From: Ornithinimicrobium cavernae
Lineage (GTDB): Bacteria > Actinomycetota > Actinomycetes > Actinomycetales > Dermatophilaceae
Reading direction: 5' to 3'
Assembly: GCF_003121625.1 (NCBI RefSeq)
Contig: NZ_QDDJ01000008.1
Span: 186,001 to 250,000 of the forward strand
Length of the DNA: 64,000 bases
Of this stretch, positions 36,641 to 45,989 are shown in pieces. Position numbers and translations under genes: made by a program. The first letter of the stretch is position 1, and every line of letters starts with the position of its first letter. The notes beneath the pieces were generated by a model. That model was not told where the DNA came from and ran no database searches. It saw nothing but the letters and a program-made list of their open reading frames with translations.

Positions 36641-38287
36641 ATGACAACACCCAGCTCCCGAGCCGCCCTGCGGCTCACCGTCCTCAGCTCCGCCGCGTTC
36701 CTGCTCGCCGCCTGCAGCGGCGCCGGGGCGGCCAGCACCGCCAACAACGGCGCCGACCCCGCCGCGCAGACCGCGCAGGCACCCGACGAGGTGACCCCGG
36801 GCGGCACCCTGAGCTTCGCCGTCGGCTCCGACCAGGGGTGCGTCGACCCCGCGCAGGTCGGCAGCAACGACACCATCTACTCCGTGCGCCACCTCGTGGA
36901 CTCGCTGACCGACCAGGACCCCGAGACCGGCGAGATCGTGCCGTGGCTCGCCGAGTCGTGGGAGATCAGTGACGATGCGAGCGAGTTCACCTTCACCCTC
37001 CGCGAGGGCGCGACCTTCAGCGACGGTGCCCCCGTGGACGCCGAGGCGGTGCAGGCCAACTTCGACCGGCTGACCGAGCTGGGCGCGCGCGCCACGCTGG
37101 CCCGCGGCTACCTGGCCGGCTATGAGGGCACCGAGGTCGTCGACGAGCACACTGTGACCGTCTCCTTTGAGGCTCCCAACGCCCAGTTCCTGCAGGCCAC
37201 CTCCACGCACACGCTCGGCCTCCTCTCCCCGGAGTCCGCAGCGCGCAGCGACGACGAGCGGTGCGCGTCGGTGATCGGCTCGGGTCCCTTTGTGCTGGAG
37301 GACTACACGCCCAACTCCTCGATCACGCTGACCCAGCGGGCGGACTACGCCTGGGGCTCCTCGCTGTGGCAGCACGAGGGCGCCGCCTATCTGGACCGCC
37401 TGGAGTTCTCCGTCGTGCCCGAGTCCGGCGTCCGCCTCGGCGCGGTGCAGTCCGGAGAGGTCGACGTCATCGGCAACATCGCCGCCCAGGACGAGCTGGC
37501 CCTCGCCGGCACCGACGTGCAACTGCTCCCCCGCTCCAACCCGGGTATCCCGTTCGGCCTCTACCTCAACCACGACACCCCAGTCCTCAGTGATCCTGCT
37601 GTGCGAGAGGCGATCTCGCTGGCCATCAACCGCGAGGAGATCACCGGCGCCGTCTATCCCTCGTTTGCCCTGCCGGCGACGAGCTCGTTGTCGTCGACCA
37701 CCCCCCTGTATGCCGACCAGTCGCCTCTGTTGGGTCACGACCCGGCCGCGGCCGAGCAGGTTCTGCAGGAGGCTGGCTTCACCCAGGGCGCTGACGGCAT
37801 CTACGAGCGGGACGGCGAGCGCGCCGCGTTCGAGATCCTCTGGTTCAATAACGCCGCGACCAACGCCCCCACCCTGGAGCTGATCCAGCAGCAGCTGGCC
37901 ACCGTGGGCATCGAGGTCACGCTGTCCGAGGGGCAGGTGGCCGACTGGGGCACCCGCATCGCCGAGGGCGACTTTGAGGCGAACTGGGGCAACCTGACCC
38001 GGGCCGACGCCGACATCCTGCGGACGTCCTACTCCAGCGAGGGAGCCAACTCCTATCGCCTCCCGGCCTCCGAGCTCGACCAGGTGCTGGCCGCGCAGGC
38101 TGCCGCCGCCGACCCGGCCGAGCGCGCCGACCTCGCGGCCCAGGCACAGGAGGGCGTGCTCGCCGGCCACCACACCGTCCCCGTCGTGGAGCTGACCACC
38201 GTGCTGGCCGCGGGTCCCACCGTCTATGGCGTCGCCTATGACGCCAGCTCCCGCGTCCAGCTGTTCGACGCCTGGATCGGGCAGTAG
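36641..38287 (+). CDS. ABC transporter substrate-binding lipoprotein (SBP_bac_5)
   Basis: A 548-residue binding protein of the dipeptide/nickel/oligopeptide family. The lipoprotein signal has lipobox LAAC with Cys25. Family pattern: GGTLSFAVGSDQGCVDPAQ, DSLTDQDPETGEIVPWLAESWEIS, FTFTLREGATFSDGAPVDAEAVQANFDR, and AVREAISLAINREEI. It captures the operon's substrate outside the cell. The ATG at 36641 is preferred over GTG 36632. The ligand cannot be read from sequence. Confidence 0.93.
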   Translation: MTTPSSRAALRLTVLSSAAFLLAACSGAGAASTANNGADPAAQTAQAPDEVTPGGTLSFAVGSDQGCVDPAQVGSNDTIYSVRHLVDSLTDQDPETGEIVPWLAESWEISDDASEFTFTLREGATFSDGAPVDAEAVQANFDRLTELGARATLARGYLAGYEGTEVVDEHTVTVSFEAPNAQFLQATSTHTLGLLSPESAARSDDERCASVIGSGPFVLEDYTPNSSITLTQRADYAWGSSLWQHEGAAYLDRLEFSVVPESGVRLGAVQSGEVDVIGNIAAQDELALAGTDVQLLPRSNPGIPFGLYLNHDTPVLSDPAVREAISLAINREEITGAVYPSFALPATSSLSSTTPLYADQSPLLGHDPAAAEQVLQEAGFTQGADGIYERDGERAAFEILWFNNAATNAPTLELIQQQLATVGIEVTLSEGQVADWGTRIAEGDFEANWGNLTRADADILRTSYSSEGANSYRLPASELDQVLAAQAAAADPAERADLAAQAQEGVLAGHHTVPVVELTTVLAAGPTVYGVAYDASSRVQLFDAWIGQ

Positions 38288-38290
38288 CCG

Positions 38291-39238
38291 ATGGCTCGCT
38301 ACATCGCGGTCCGGCTCGCCCTGGCGGTGGGCGTGCTCTGGGCGGCCTACACCGTCTCCTTCGTCATCCTCTATCTGGTCCCCGGCGACCCCGTGGCCGC
38401 AATGGCCTCCGGAGGACAGGAGGGCACCCCGGTGAGCGCGGCGGAGCTGGCGGCGATGCGTGCCGAGTACGGCTTCGACGACCCGCTGCTCGTGCAGTAC
38501 GGGTCCCGGCTCTGGTCGGCTCTCCAGGGTGACTTCGGGGCCTCGATCCAGACCGGGCAGTCGGTCACCGCTGCCATCGCGTCTGCCCTGCCCAACACGG
38601 CCCAGCTCGCGGGGAGCGCCTTCGTCCTGGCGGTGGTGCTGGGCGTCGGGCTGGCCCTGGTGGCAACGTTCACCCAGGTGCGCTGGCTCAAGCAGTTCCT
38701 GCTCGGACTGCCCCCGGTCGGCGTCTCGCTGCCGACCTTCTGGGTGGGGCTGGTGCTGGTGCAGTGGTTCAGCTTCCAGCTCGGGTGGTTGCCGGCCCTC
38801 GGTGAGCACGGCTGGCGGTCCCTGGTGCTGCCGGCCATCACCCTGGCGATCCCGATCGGCGCGATCCTGGCGCAGGTCACCGCCAGCTGCCTGCAGGAGG
38901 CGCTGGACGAGCCCTACATCGTGACGGCCCGCGCCACCGGCATCACCCGCCGGGCGATCCACCTGCAGCACGCCCTGCGCAACGCGGCCCTGCCCGTGCT
39001 GACCGTGGCCGGCCTGGTCGTGGGTGGCCTGCTCGCCGGGTCCGTCGTCGTCGAGACCGTCTTCAGCCGAGCGGGGGTCGGTCGCCTGACCGTCACCTCG
39101 GTCGGGTTCCAGGATCTGCCGGTCGTCCAGGGCATCGTCGTCTTCGCGGCAGCGATCTTCGTGATCGCCAACCTCGTCGTCGACCTGCTGCTCCCCCTGG
39201 CCGACCCGCGGGTCACCGTCGGAAAGGCACGCGCATGA
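38291..39238 (+). CDS. ABC importer permease (DppB-like)
   Basis: A 315-residue inner-membrane permease with about six helices and the EAA-type loop (EPYIVTARATGITRRAIHLQHALRNAALPV) near residue 210. It pairs with the next gene, overlapping it by four bases. The N-terminal region (VRLALAVGVLWAAYTVSFVILYLVPGDP) is typical of DppB/OppB. Confidence 0.95.
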   Translation: MARYIAVRLALAVGVLWAAYTVSFVILYLVPGDPVAAMASGGQEGTPVSAAELAAMRAEYGFDDPLLVQYGSRLWSALQGDFGASIQTGQSVTAAIASALPNTAQLAGSAFVLAVVLGVGLALVATFTQVRWLKQFLLGLPPVGVSLPTFWVGLVLVQWFSFQLGWLPALGEHGWRSLVLPAITLAIPIGAILAQVTASCLQEALDEPYIVTARATGITRRAIHLQHALRNAALPVLTVAGLVVGGLLAGSVVVETVFSRAGVGRLTVTSVGFQDLPVVQGIVVFAAAIFVIANLVVDLLLPLADPRVTVGKARA

Positions 39239-40209
39239 GCACCGACACGAATGTCTCGGTCCGCTATCCCAGCACGGCAACGCCCCATCAGGTCACGGCT
39301 AGTCAGGCCACGTCGGCTGGCCAGATCCCAGTGGTTGCCGCCCTGCCGGTCCAGCAGACAGGAGGCGCGGCGAGGTTTGGCGCGCTCCCCCGGCCGGCCC
39401 GGTTCGTGCTGCGGCGGCCGGGGCTGCTGCTGAGCGTCGCACTCCTGGCCGTGGTGGTGCTGGCGGCCTTCGCGCCGTCGGTCCTGGCGCCTGGCGACCC
39501 GCTCACCGGGGACACCACCCAGAAGTTGCTCGCGCCCAGCACGCAGCACTGGTTCGGCACCGACCACCTCGGGCGCGACCTGTTCACCCGGATGGTGCAC
39601 GGCACGGCCCTGTCCATGCGCACGGCCCTGCTCGCGGTCACCATCGCGGCCGTGGTCGGTGGCCTGTTCGGGCTGACCGCCGGGTTCGTCGGCGGCTGGG
39701 TCGACAACGCGGTGATGCGCGTCGTCGACGTGCTGATGGCCGTCCCGTCGCTGCTGCTGTCCCTGGCGCTCATCGCGGCCCTGGGCTTTGGCAGCACCAA
39801 CGTGGCCATCGCGGTCGCCATCGGCAGCATCGCCGGCTTCGCCCGGATCGCCCGCTCCCAGACCCTGCGGGTCAGTCAGGCGACCTATGTCGAGGCGGCC
39901 CGCTCCCTCGGGTCCCGGTGGCACGTGACGCTGCGGCGCCACATCCTGCCCAACGCGTCGGGCCCGATCCTGGCGCTGGCCGTGCTGGAGTTCGGCACCG
40001 CCATCCTGGCCGTCTCGGCCCTGAGCTTCCTGGGCTACGGGGCTCCGAGGCCGGCGCCGGAGTGGGGAGCCCTGGTGTCCGAGGGGCGCAACTTCCTGGC
40101 CACCGCGGGCTGGCTGACCATGCTGCCCGGACTGACCATCGCCGCCACGGTGCTCGCGGTCAACCGCGTCTCCAAGGCACTCGACGGAGAGTGGAGGACC
40201 TTCCGATGA
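39235..40209 (+). CDS. ABC importer permease (DppC-like)
   Basis: A 324-residue permease with a 45-residue soluble N-terminus, then about six helices. The DppC signature HWFGTDHLGRDLFTRMVHGT and the coupling loop VEAARSLGSRWHVTLRRHILPN are present. It overlaps both neighbours by four bases, so the importer genes are translationally linked. Confidence 0.95.
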   Translation: MSTDTNVSVRYPSTATPHQVTASQATSAGQIPVVAALPVQQTGGAARFGALPRPARFVLRRPGLLLSVALLAVVVLAAFAPSVLAPGDPLTGDTTQKLLAPSTQHWFGTDHLGRDLFTRMVHGTALSMRTALLAVTIAAVVGGLFGLTAGFVGGWVDNAVMRVVDVLMAVPSLLLSLALIAALGFGSTNVAIAVAIGSIAGFARIARSQTLRVSQATYVEAARSLGSRWHVTLRRHILPNASGPILALAVLEFGTAILAVSALSFLGYGAPRPAPEWGALVSEGRNFLATAGWLTMLPGLTIAATVLAVNRVSKALDGEWRTFR

Positions 40210-42041
40210 GCACAACCTTCACCCAAGCCCCACACGATCAGCCTGCCGGCGCGCACGAACAGCCTGCCGACGAGACACTGCTGCGGGTCCGGGACCTGCA
40301 CGTGAGCTATCAGACGACCAAGGGCATCGTCCCCGCCCTGCGCGGAGTCGATCTCGACATCGCGCGCGGCGAGGTCGTCGCGCTGGTGGGCGAGTCCGGA
40401 TCGGGCAAGAGCACGCTGGGGCACGCGCTGATCGGGCTGCTGGCCGACAACGCCCAGATCGACCACGGGTCCATCACCCTCTCGGGACAGGACGTCGCCG
40501 GTTGGAGCGAGAACCGCTTCCGCAGCATCCGCGGCCAGGACGTCGGGCTCATCCCGCAGGACCCGACGGTCTCGCTCAACCCGGTCAAGCGGATCGGAGC
40601 CCAGGTCATCGGAGCACTGACGGCCCACCGACGCCTGCCCCGTGCCCGGGCGCGCGTCGAGGCGGCCGCGCTGCTGGAGCGGGCGGGTCTGGACCAACCG
40701 GAGCAGCGGATGCGGCAATATCCGCACGAGCTCTCCGGCGGCATGCGTCAACGGGTGCTGATCGCGATCTCGATCGCCTCCGACCCCGAGCTGCTCATCG
40801 CCGACGAGCCCACCAGCGCCCTCGACGTGACCGTGCAGCGCCGCATCCTCGACCACCTCGAGACGCTGACCAGGGAGTCTGGAACCTCGGTGCTCCTGGT
40901 GACCCACGACCTCGGTGTCGCCGCCGATCGTGCCGACCGGATCGTCGTGCTCAACCACGGCCTCGTGGTGGAGCACGGGCCGACCGAGGAGGTGCTGAGC
41001 AACCCGCAGGACAGTTACACCCGCCGTCTGCTGGCGGCCGCTCCCGGGCTGGGTGGCCCCACCCTCCGGCCGGCCAGCACCGTTCCAGAAACACTGGCCG
41101 CAGGCCCATCTCCAACCACAGCCGCATCCCCACCCCTGCTCGCAGACGGGTCGCCCGAAGGTGACCCACGATCCACCGCGCGCACCCTGCCCGCGCGCGC
41201 CTCGGCATACCGGGCGTCGCAGGACACCGCACCACTGGTCGAGGTGCGCAACCTTGTCAAGGAGTTTCGACTCCGCGGCGCTCACCGCAGCGGCACCCCG
41301 GTGCTGCGCGCCGTCGACGACGTCAGCTTCTCGCTGCACCGTGGCCGCACGCTGGCCCTGGTCGGCGAGTCTGGCTCGGGCAAGTCGACCACCGCGCGCC
41401 TGGTGCTGCGGCTGGCCGACCCCACGAGCGGTTCGATCACGTTCGACGGGGACGACATCACCCACGCCACGGGGGCGACGTGGCGCGAGCTGCGACGGCG
41501 GGCGCAGCTGGTCTATCAGAACCCCTATGCCTCCCTCGACCCCCGGTTCAGTGTCGAGGAGGTCGTCACCGAGCCGCTGCGGGCGTTCCGCGTCGGCGAC
41601 CGGCGCAGTCAGCGCGTGACGGCAGCTCGCCTGCTGGACCGGGTCGCGCTGCCGGAGGACACCCTGAGCCGTCGGCCGGCCGAGCTCTCCGGCGGTCAGC
41701 GTCAGCGGGTGGCGATCGCCCGGGCGCTGGCGCTCAACCCGGACCTGGTCGTGTGTGACGAGGCGGTCTCCGCCCTCGACGTGTCGGTCCAGGCGCAGGT
41801 GCTCGAGCTGCTCGTCGAGCTGCAGGAGCAGGAGAACCTCACCTATCTGTTCATCACCCACGACCTCGGCGTGGTCCGCCAGATCGCCCACGAGGTGGCG
41901 GTCATGCGCTCCGGCCAGCTGGTCGAGCTGGCACCCACCCACCAGATCTTCGACCGCCCCGATCACCCCTACACCCGCGAGCTGCTCGGCGCGATCGCCG
42001 GCACCCGTCGCCCCACCCGACCCGATGGAGACGCCTCATGA
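40206..42041 (+). CDS. Fused dipeptide-type ABC ATPase (DppD-DppF in one chain)
   Basis: A 611-residue protein with two complete ABC domains. Each has a Walker A of the GESGSGKST type (about residues 62 and 385), a signature (ELSGGMRQRV and ELSGGQRQRV) and a Walker B (IADEPTSALD and VCDEAVSALD). The linker between them, about residues 280-335, is Pro/Ala/Thr-rich. It powers the importer made with the three preceding genes. The second Walker B has EAVSALD in place of EPTSALD, which is common in DppF. Confidence 0.95.
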   Translation: MSTTFTQAPHDQPAGAHEQPADETLLRVRDLHVSYQTTKGIVPALRGVDLDIARGEVVALVGESGSGKSTLGHALIGLLADNAQIDHGSITLSGQDVAGWSENRFRSIRGQDVGLIPQDPTVSLNPVKRIGAQVIGALTAHRRLPRARARVEAAALLERAGLDQPEQRMRQYPHELSGGMRQRVLIAISIASDPELLIADEPTSALDVTVQRRILDHLETLTRESGTSVLLVTHDLGVAADRADRIVVLNHGLVVEHGPTEEVLSNPQDSYTRRLLAAAPGLGGPTLRPASTVPETLAAGPSPTTAASPPLLADGSPEGDPRSTARTLPARASAYRASQDTAPLVEVRNLVKEFRLRGAHRSGTPVLRAVDDVSFSLHRGRTLALVGESGSGKSTTARLVLRLADPTSGSITFDGDDITHATGATWRELRRRAQLVYQNPYASLDPRFSVEEVVTEPLRAFRVGDRRSQRVTAARLLDRVALPEDTLSRRPAELSGGQRQRVAIARALALNPDLVVCDEAVSALDVSVQAQVLELLVELQEQENLTYLFITHDLGVVRQIAHEVAVMRSGQLVELAPTHQIFDRPDHPYTRELLGAIAGTRRPTRPDGDAS

Positions 42042-43132
42042 AGTTCCTAGTCCTCACCCTGATCACCCACGTGCCCGACCCCGTCACCGGGGTGCAGGTC
42101 TCCACCCACCAGCGACTGCGCGATGTCGTTGACCAGGCCGTCCTGGCCGAGGAGCTGGGGTTCGATGGGTATGCCGTGGGCGAGCGTCACGAGCGCCCGT
42201 TCATCTCCTCCTCCCCGACAGTGATCCTCAGCCACATCGCTGCGCGCACCAGCCGGATCCGGCTGTTCACCGGGGTCACCACCTTGAGCCTGCTCGACCC
42301 GGTGCGGGCGTTCGAGGATTACGCGACGCTGGACAACCTGGCCGACGGTCGTCTCGAGCTGATCATCGGCAAGGGCAACGGGGCCGCGCAGCGCGACCTG
42401 TTCCACGTCACGCCGGAGGATCAGTGGGCGCGCAACCGCGAGTCCTATGAGGTCTTCCGCCGGCTGTGGCGCGACAACAAGATCACCTGGTCGGGCCAGT
42501 TCCGGCCGCCGCTGGAGGATGCCGAGGTCTGGCCGCAGCCGCTGCAGCGTCCGATCCGGGTCTGGCACGGCAGCGCCACCAGCCGCGAGTCCGTGGACGT
42601 TGCCGTGGAGTTCGGCGAGCCGTTGTTCTCCGCCAACGTGACCAACTCGATCGAGCCGTATGCCGAGCTGGTCCGCTATTACCGAGAGCAGTGGGCGGCC
42701 GCCGGTCATGCTCCTGGCGATGCGCTCGTCGGCGCCGGGACCGCCGGGTTCCTGGCCACTCCGACCAGTCAGGAGGCCCAGGATCTCTATCGTCCGGTGT
42801 ATGAGGCGCGCGCCCGTCAGTTCGCCGCCCAGGGCGTGCCGTCATCCTTCACGTCGTATGAGGACTTCCTGGAGCGCAGCTCTGCCCTGATCGGCAGCCC
42901 GCAGCAGATCATCGACAAGGTGCACCGCTATCACGAGCAGCTCGGCCACGAGGTGATGCACATCCACTCTGACGGAGAGGGCATCACGCCGGCTCAGAAC
43001 CTGGCGTCTCTCGAGCTGTTCCAGTCCGACGTGGCGCCAGTGCTGCGTCGCGAGCTGCCATCGCGGCCCCTGGCGGCGCCGGTCAACCCGGTCTCCGAGG
43101 TCGACTCACCGGGAGCGGAGGTGGCAGCGTGA
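42038..43132 (+). CDS. FMN-dependent luciferase-like monooxygenase (KPN_01858-like)
   Basis: A 364-residue LLM enzyme. The pattern FLVLTLITHVPDPVTG, GYAVGERHERPFISSSPTVIL, DNLADGRLELIIGKGNG and RIRVWHGSATSRESVDVAVEFGEPLFSAN matches, from memory, the KPN_01858 family. That family is often encoded with a dipeptide-type ABC importer, as it is here. It overlaps both neighbours by four bases. The reaction is unproven; oxidative attack on the imported compound is the likely role. Confidence 0.88.
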   Translation: MKFLVLTLITHVPDPVTGVQVSTHQRLRDVVDQAVLAEELGFDGYAVGERHERPFISSSPTVILSHIAARTSRIRLFTGVTTLSLLDPVRAFEDYATLDNLADGRLELIIGKGNGAAQRDLFHVTPEDQWARNRESYEVFRRLWRDNKITWSGQFRPPLEDAEVWPQPLQRPIRVWHGSATSRESVDVAVEFGEPLFSANVTNSIEPYAELVRYYREQWAAAGHAPGDALVGAGTAGFLATPTSQEAQDLYRPVYEARARQFAAQGVPSSFTSYEDFLERSSALIGSPQQIIDKVHRYHEQLGHEVMHIHSDGEGITPAQNLASLELFQSDVAPVLRRELPSRPLAAPVNPVSEVDSPGAEVAA

Positions 43133-44040
43133 GCAGCTTCGCCAGCCCGGCCGACACCAGCGTGCACGGCGTCTATCGGGTGCCGCAGGCTCCCGATGAC
43201 CCGCGGCCGCTGTTGCGGTTCGACGGTCGGGTCGGCAGCCCCGAGTTCCCCGCGACGCCCGGGCGCTACCACCTCTATTCAGGGTGGTTCTGCCCCTGGG
43301 CGCAGCGCTCCACCGCGGTCCTGGCGGTGGCCGGTGTTGACACGTCTGTCGTGTCGGTGTCCTATGTCCACGGGGATCGGGACGGCCGCGGCTGGGCGTT
43401 CCGCGAGCCCACCGGTGCCGATCCGGTGAACAACTTCACCCTGTTGCGCCAGGCCTATGAGGCCACCGAGCCCGGCTTCGATGGACATGTCTCGACACCG
43501 ACGCTGTGGGACCGGGAGACCGGACGGGTCGTGTCCAACACCTATGCCCACCTCGACCGCGACCTGGCCAGCACCTTCGGGTCACAAGCGGACCGGGATC
43601 TCTATCCCGAGGAGCTGCGTGTCTCGATCGACGAGACCGAGGCCTGGCTGCACCCGGCCCTGAATCAGGGAGTCGGCGCGGCCCGTGCTGACACACCTGA
43701 GGGCAGGGCGGCCCGCGCGCTGCTCCTGGAGACACTGAACTCGCTCGACGAACGGCTGAGCCGGTCGGCATATCTGATCGGCGACGCGCTCACCCTTGCC
43801 GACCTGCGGGTGATCGTCACCCTGCTCCGCTTCGATGCCCAGGCCAATGCCGATGGTCTGCCGGGCCCGGCCCTTGAGACCTACCCGCATCTGTGGGACT
43901 ACGCCCGGGCCGTATATCAGGAACCGGGCGTCCGGGCCACCACCCGTTTCGAGACCTTCAGCGCATCACACGTCGTGACGCTGGACTGGGATGCCCCGAC
44001 CGAGCGAGCCGGGACACAGTTCGCGAGGACCTCCAGCTGA
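43129..44040 (+). CDS. CPWA-motif glutathione S-transferase / thiol-hydroquinone reductase-like
   Basis: A 303-residue two-domain GST of the Omega/Xi type. The redox Cys55 is in SGWFCPWAQRS. The N-terminal thioredoxin fold is followed by an all-helical domain (TAYLIGDALTLADLRV-like segment at about 215-235). Such enzymes remove a thiol from a conjugated quinone or ketone. Most actinobacteria use mycothiol rather than glutathione, so the true thiol is uncertain. It is the last gene of the operon, starting at GTG 43129 inside the previous stop. CPWAQ differs from the common CPWAH. Confidence 0.88.
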   Translation: MSSFASPADTSVHGVYRVPQAPDDPRPLLRFDGRVGSPEFPATPGRYHLYSGWFCPWAQRSTAVLAVAGVDTSVVSVSYVHGDRDGRGWAFREPTGADPVNNFTLLRQAYEATEPGFDGHVSTPTLWDRETGRVVSNTYAHLDRDLASTFGSQADRDLYPEELRVSIDETEAWLHPALNQGVGAARADTPEGRAARALLLETLNSLDERLSRSAYLIGDALTLADLRVIVTLLRFDAQANADGLPGPALETYPHLWDYARAVYQEPGVRATTRFETFSASHVVTLDWDAPTERAGTQFARTSS

Positions 44041-44167
44041 CGCGTCGTGCCGTCCACCGGCAACGAGCCGCCCCGTGGCCCGCTGCCGCGTGCCCCCCGA
44101 GCGTCTGCCTGGCACGTTCGGACATGCCTGTGACCCCGCTGGTGTGGCGGGGTGTGGGGCGTGGGCG

Positions 44168-45739
44168 TCAGGTGTCGACCAGTGGTCCGGTCGGGGTGTC
44201 GGGCCCACCGGGTAGGTGCCAGATCACCTCGGTGTCGGTGACGGTCGCGGTGTAGCCATAGCGGTGGACGATGACGTGGTGTCGCCGACAGAGTGCGGCC
44301 GCGTTGGACAGGTCCGTGGCGCCACCGAAGATCCAGTGGACGATGTGATGGATATCGGTCCATCCAGCGGGCATCGAACAGCCCGGGAAGGAACATCCTC
44401 GGTCTCGCAGCAGGACGGCTTTGCGTTGGGACGGGGTGAACAATCGGTGGACCCGACCCACGTCCAGCGGCTCCGAGGGGCCGCCGAGCATGATGGGGAT
44501 GATCTGCGCGTCACACGCCAACCTCCGGATCGTCCCGGCCGACAGCTGCTCCCCCGTGGCGGCGTGGCCACCACCGGCGACCTTCCCGGCGAGGGCTTCA
44601 CGGTCGATGGTGACGTGGATCTTCGCTTTCTCCGTCTGAACGGTGCCTTCCGGGGCTGCGACGCCGCGGCCGATGATTTCCAGCAACGCATCCGCCCGGC
44701 GGGTGGACGCGGTGCGGTGATCGAGCTGGTGGACCCCGTGCTCATCAGCCCCCGGGCGGGGTGCGGACAACGGGTCCAGGGCCGCGGTCAGGATCGCCTG
44801 GCCCTCCGCGTCCAACAGCAACTGCCACTCGGTGAGGCCGGCGACCGTGCCGACCTTGCGCAGCAACCGCCGGGCGGCCTTCGTGTTGTCCTCGTCCTCG
44901 TCCTCATCGGGCTCGACCAGTTCCTCACGCACCCGCGAGGCAACCTGGGTCATCCCGGCCAACGAGGTGGTCTCGACCTGGGCGGTCATCAGATCCGTCA
45001 CGGCCTGCAACGACGCGGCCGTGGCGATCGGGGTCATCTCCTGCGTCAACCTCGTGATGACATTGGCCCGGGACACTCGCGCGGTGCCATCAGCGACTTT
45101 CGCGGTCAACGCGTCGAACCGCTCATCATCGACGGCATCGGCCATCCGTGCCGTCGCCAACGCCTCAGAGCGGTCAATGCCCGGGGCCCAGGTCCCGATC
45201 CAGTCCGGCACCGAGTGCCCCGACTGGGACGGCAGCCCACGACCGATCGCCTCATGCGTGACCGAGACCAGCAGTGACTGCGCGGCCTGCACCAACGCCT
45301 GCGCCGCCCCGACCGCTTCCCCGACACCCTGCTCCGGCAGGCTGCCCAACGGAAACTCGGCCGAGAGCATCTGCACCATGTGCGCCGTGCCCGCCACAAA
45401 CTCCGGCACCTCATGACCCGACACCGTCAGCTGCACACCACGATCAGCAGTGCTGCGGTCTGCTGACAAACCACCAGTGCCACCCTCCCGCTCCGCGGCC
45501 TCCTGCTCGGCCAGTCGCTCAACCTCCGGGACCGGCACCAACGGACCCGAGGCTGGCGCTTGGCGCAACGGCCCAGACCCGATCACCGGCGCATACCGCA
45601 CCCAACCCCCACCAACCGGTGGCGAGCCCGCCGACCCGCCCCTCGGCATACCCGGGTCCGTCGCCGCACCAGACCGGGTCGGCGCAGCAGAGTCCGCAGC
45701 GGTGACACCGCTGCTGCCAACCGCTGACTTCTGCGCCAT
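44168..45739 (-). CDS. DUF222 / HNH endonuclease domain protein
   Basis: A 523-residue protein of the actinobacterial DUF222-HNH family, related to the 13E12-type repeats of mycobacteria. An N-terminal low-complexity region is followed by the DUF222 helical domain (about residues 120-400). A C-terminal HNH nuclease (DRGCSFPGCSMPAGWTDIHHIVHW, then NAAALCRRHHVIVH) has zinc-type Cys and catalytic His. These genes are usually multicopy and their role is unclear. It is a single gene, convergent with the sulfur operon. Confidence 0.92.
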   Translation of the reverse strand: MAQKSAVGSSGVTAADSAAPTRSGAATDPGMPRGGSAGSPPVGGGWVRYAPVIGSGPLRQAPASGPLVPVPEVERLAEQEAAEREGGTGGLSADRSTADRGVQLTVSGHEVPEFVAGTAHMVQMLSAEFPLGSLPEQGVGEAVGAAQALVQAAQSLLVSVTHEAIGRGLPSQSGHSVPDWIGTWAPGIDRSEALATARMADAVDDERFDALTAKVADGTARVSRANVITRLTQEMTPIATAASLQAVTDLMTAQVETTSLAGMTQVASRVREELVEPDEDEDEDNTKAARRLLRKVGTVAGLTEWQLLLDAEGQAILTAALDPLSAPRPGADEHGVHQLDHRTASTRRADALLEIIGRGVAAPEGTVQTEKAKIHVTIDREALAGKVAGGGHAATGEQLSAGTIRRLACDAQIIPIMLGGPSEPLDVGRVHRLFTPSQRKAVLLRDRGCSFPGCSMPAGWTDIHHIVHWIFGGATDLSNAAALCRRHHVIVHRYGYTATVTDTEVIWHLPGGPDTPTGPLVDT

Positions 45740-45849
45740 GAATCAAACCTAGACGCCACCACCGACAGAGCCCTGACCTGCACAAACGCACCCCCGCGCC
45801 CCCTCTGCCCAGCCAAGAACCGCAGCCGCAACGGAGTCGTTCAGCCACG

Positions 45850-45897
45850 GCGTGCGAAACCTCTACGAAAATGCGTTTCCGGCGTACGAAACCTCTA
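45850..45897. repeat. Direct repeat GCGTRCGAAACCTCTA
   Basis: The 16-bp unit occurs at 45850-45865 and 45882-45897, differing at one base and spaced 32 bp. It lies between the divergent HNH gene and the SAM-I riboswitch. It may be a regulator site for the metB unit. In the 486 bp from 45740 to 46225, this repeat and the riboswitch are the only features I see. Confidence 0.5.
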
Positions 45898-45989
45898 TCT
45901 TTTTGGGGGAGGGTGCGGATTCTTCGGGCGGCGCGCACGCGCAGGCCCCTGGGCTTGGTTTCCTTCGGCGCATGGGGTAAGTTCTCGAA

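Noticed and set aside
36566-39280. A 904-codon minus-strand frame opposite the ABC importer
   Set aside because: It is a GC-driven shadow of the binding protein and permease genes.
44168-45739. HNH gene as part of a mobile element or restriction system
   Set aside because: No transposase, integrase, methyltransferase, inverted ends or target duplication is seen nearby. DUF222-HNH genes are usually scattered chromosomal copies.
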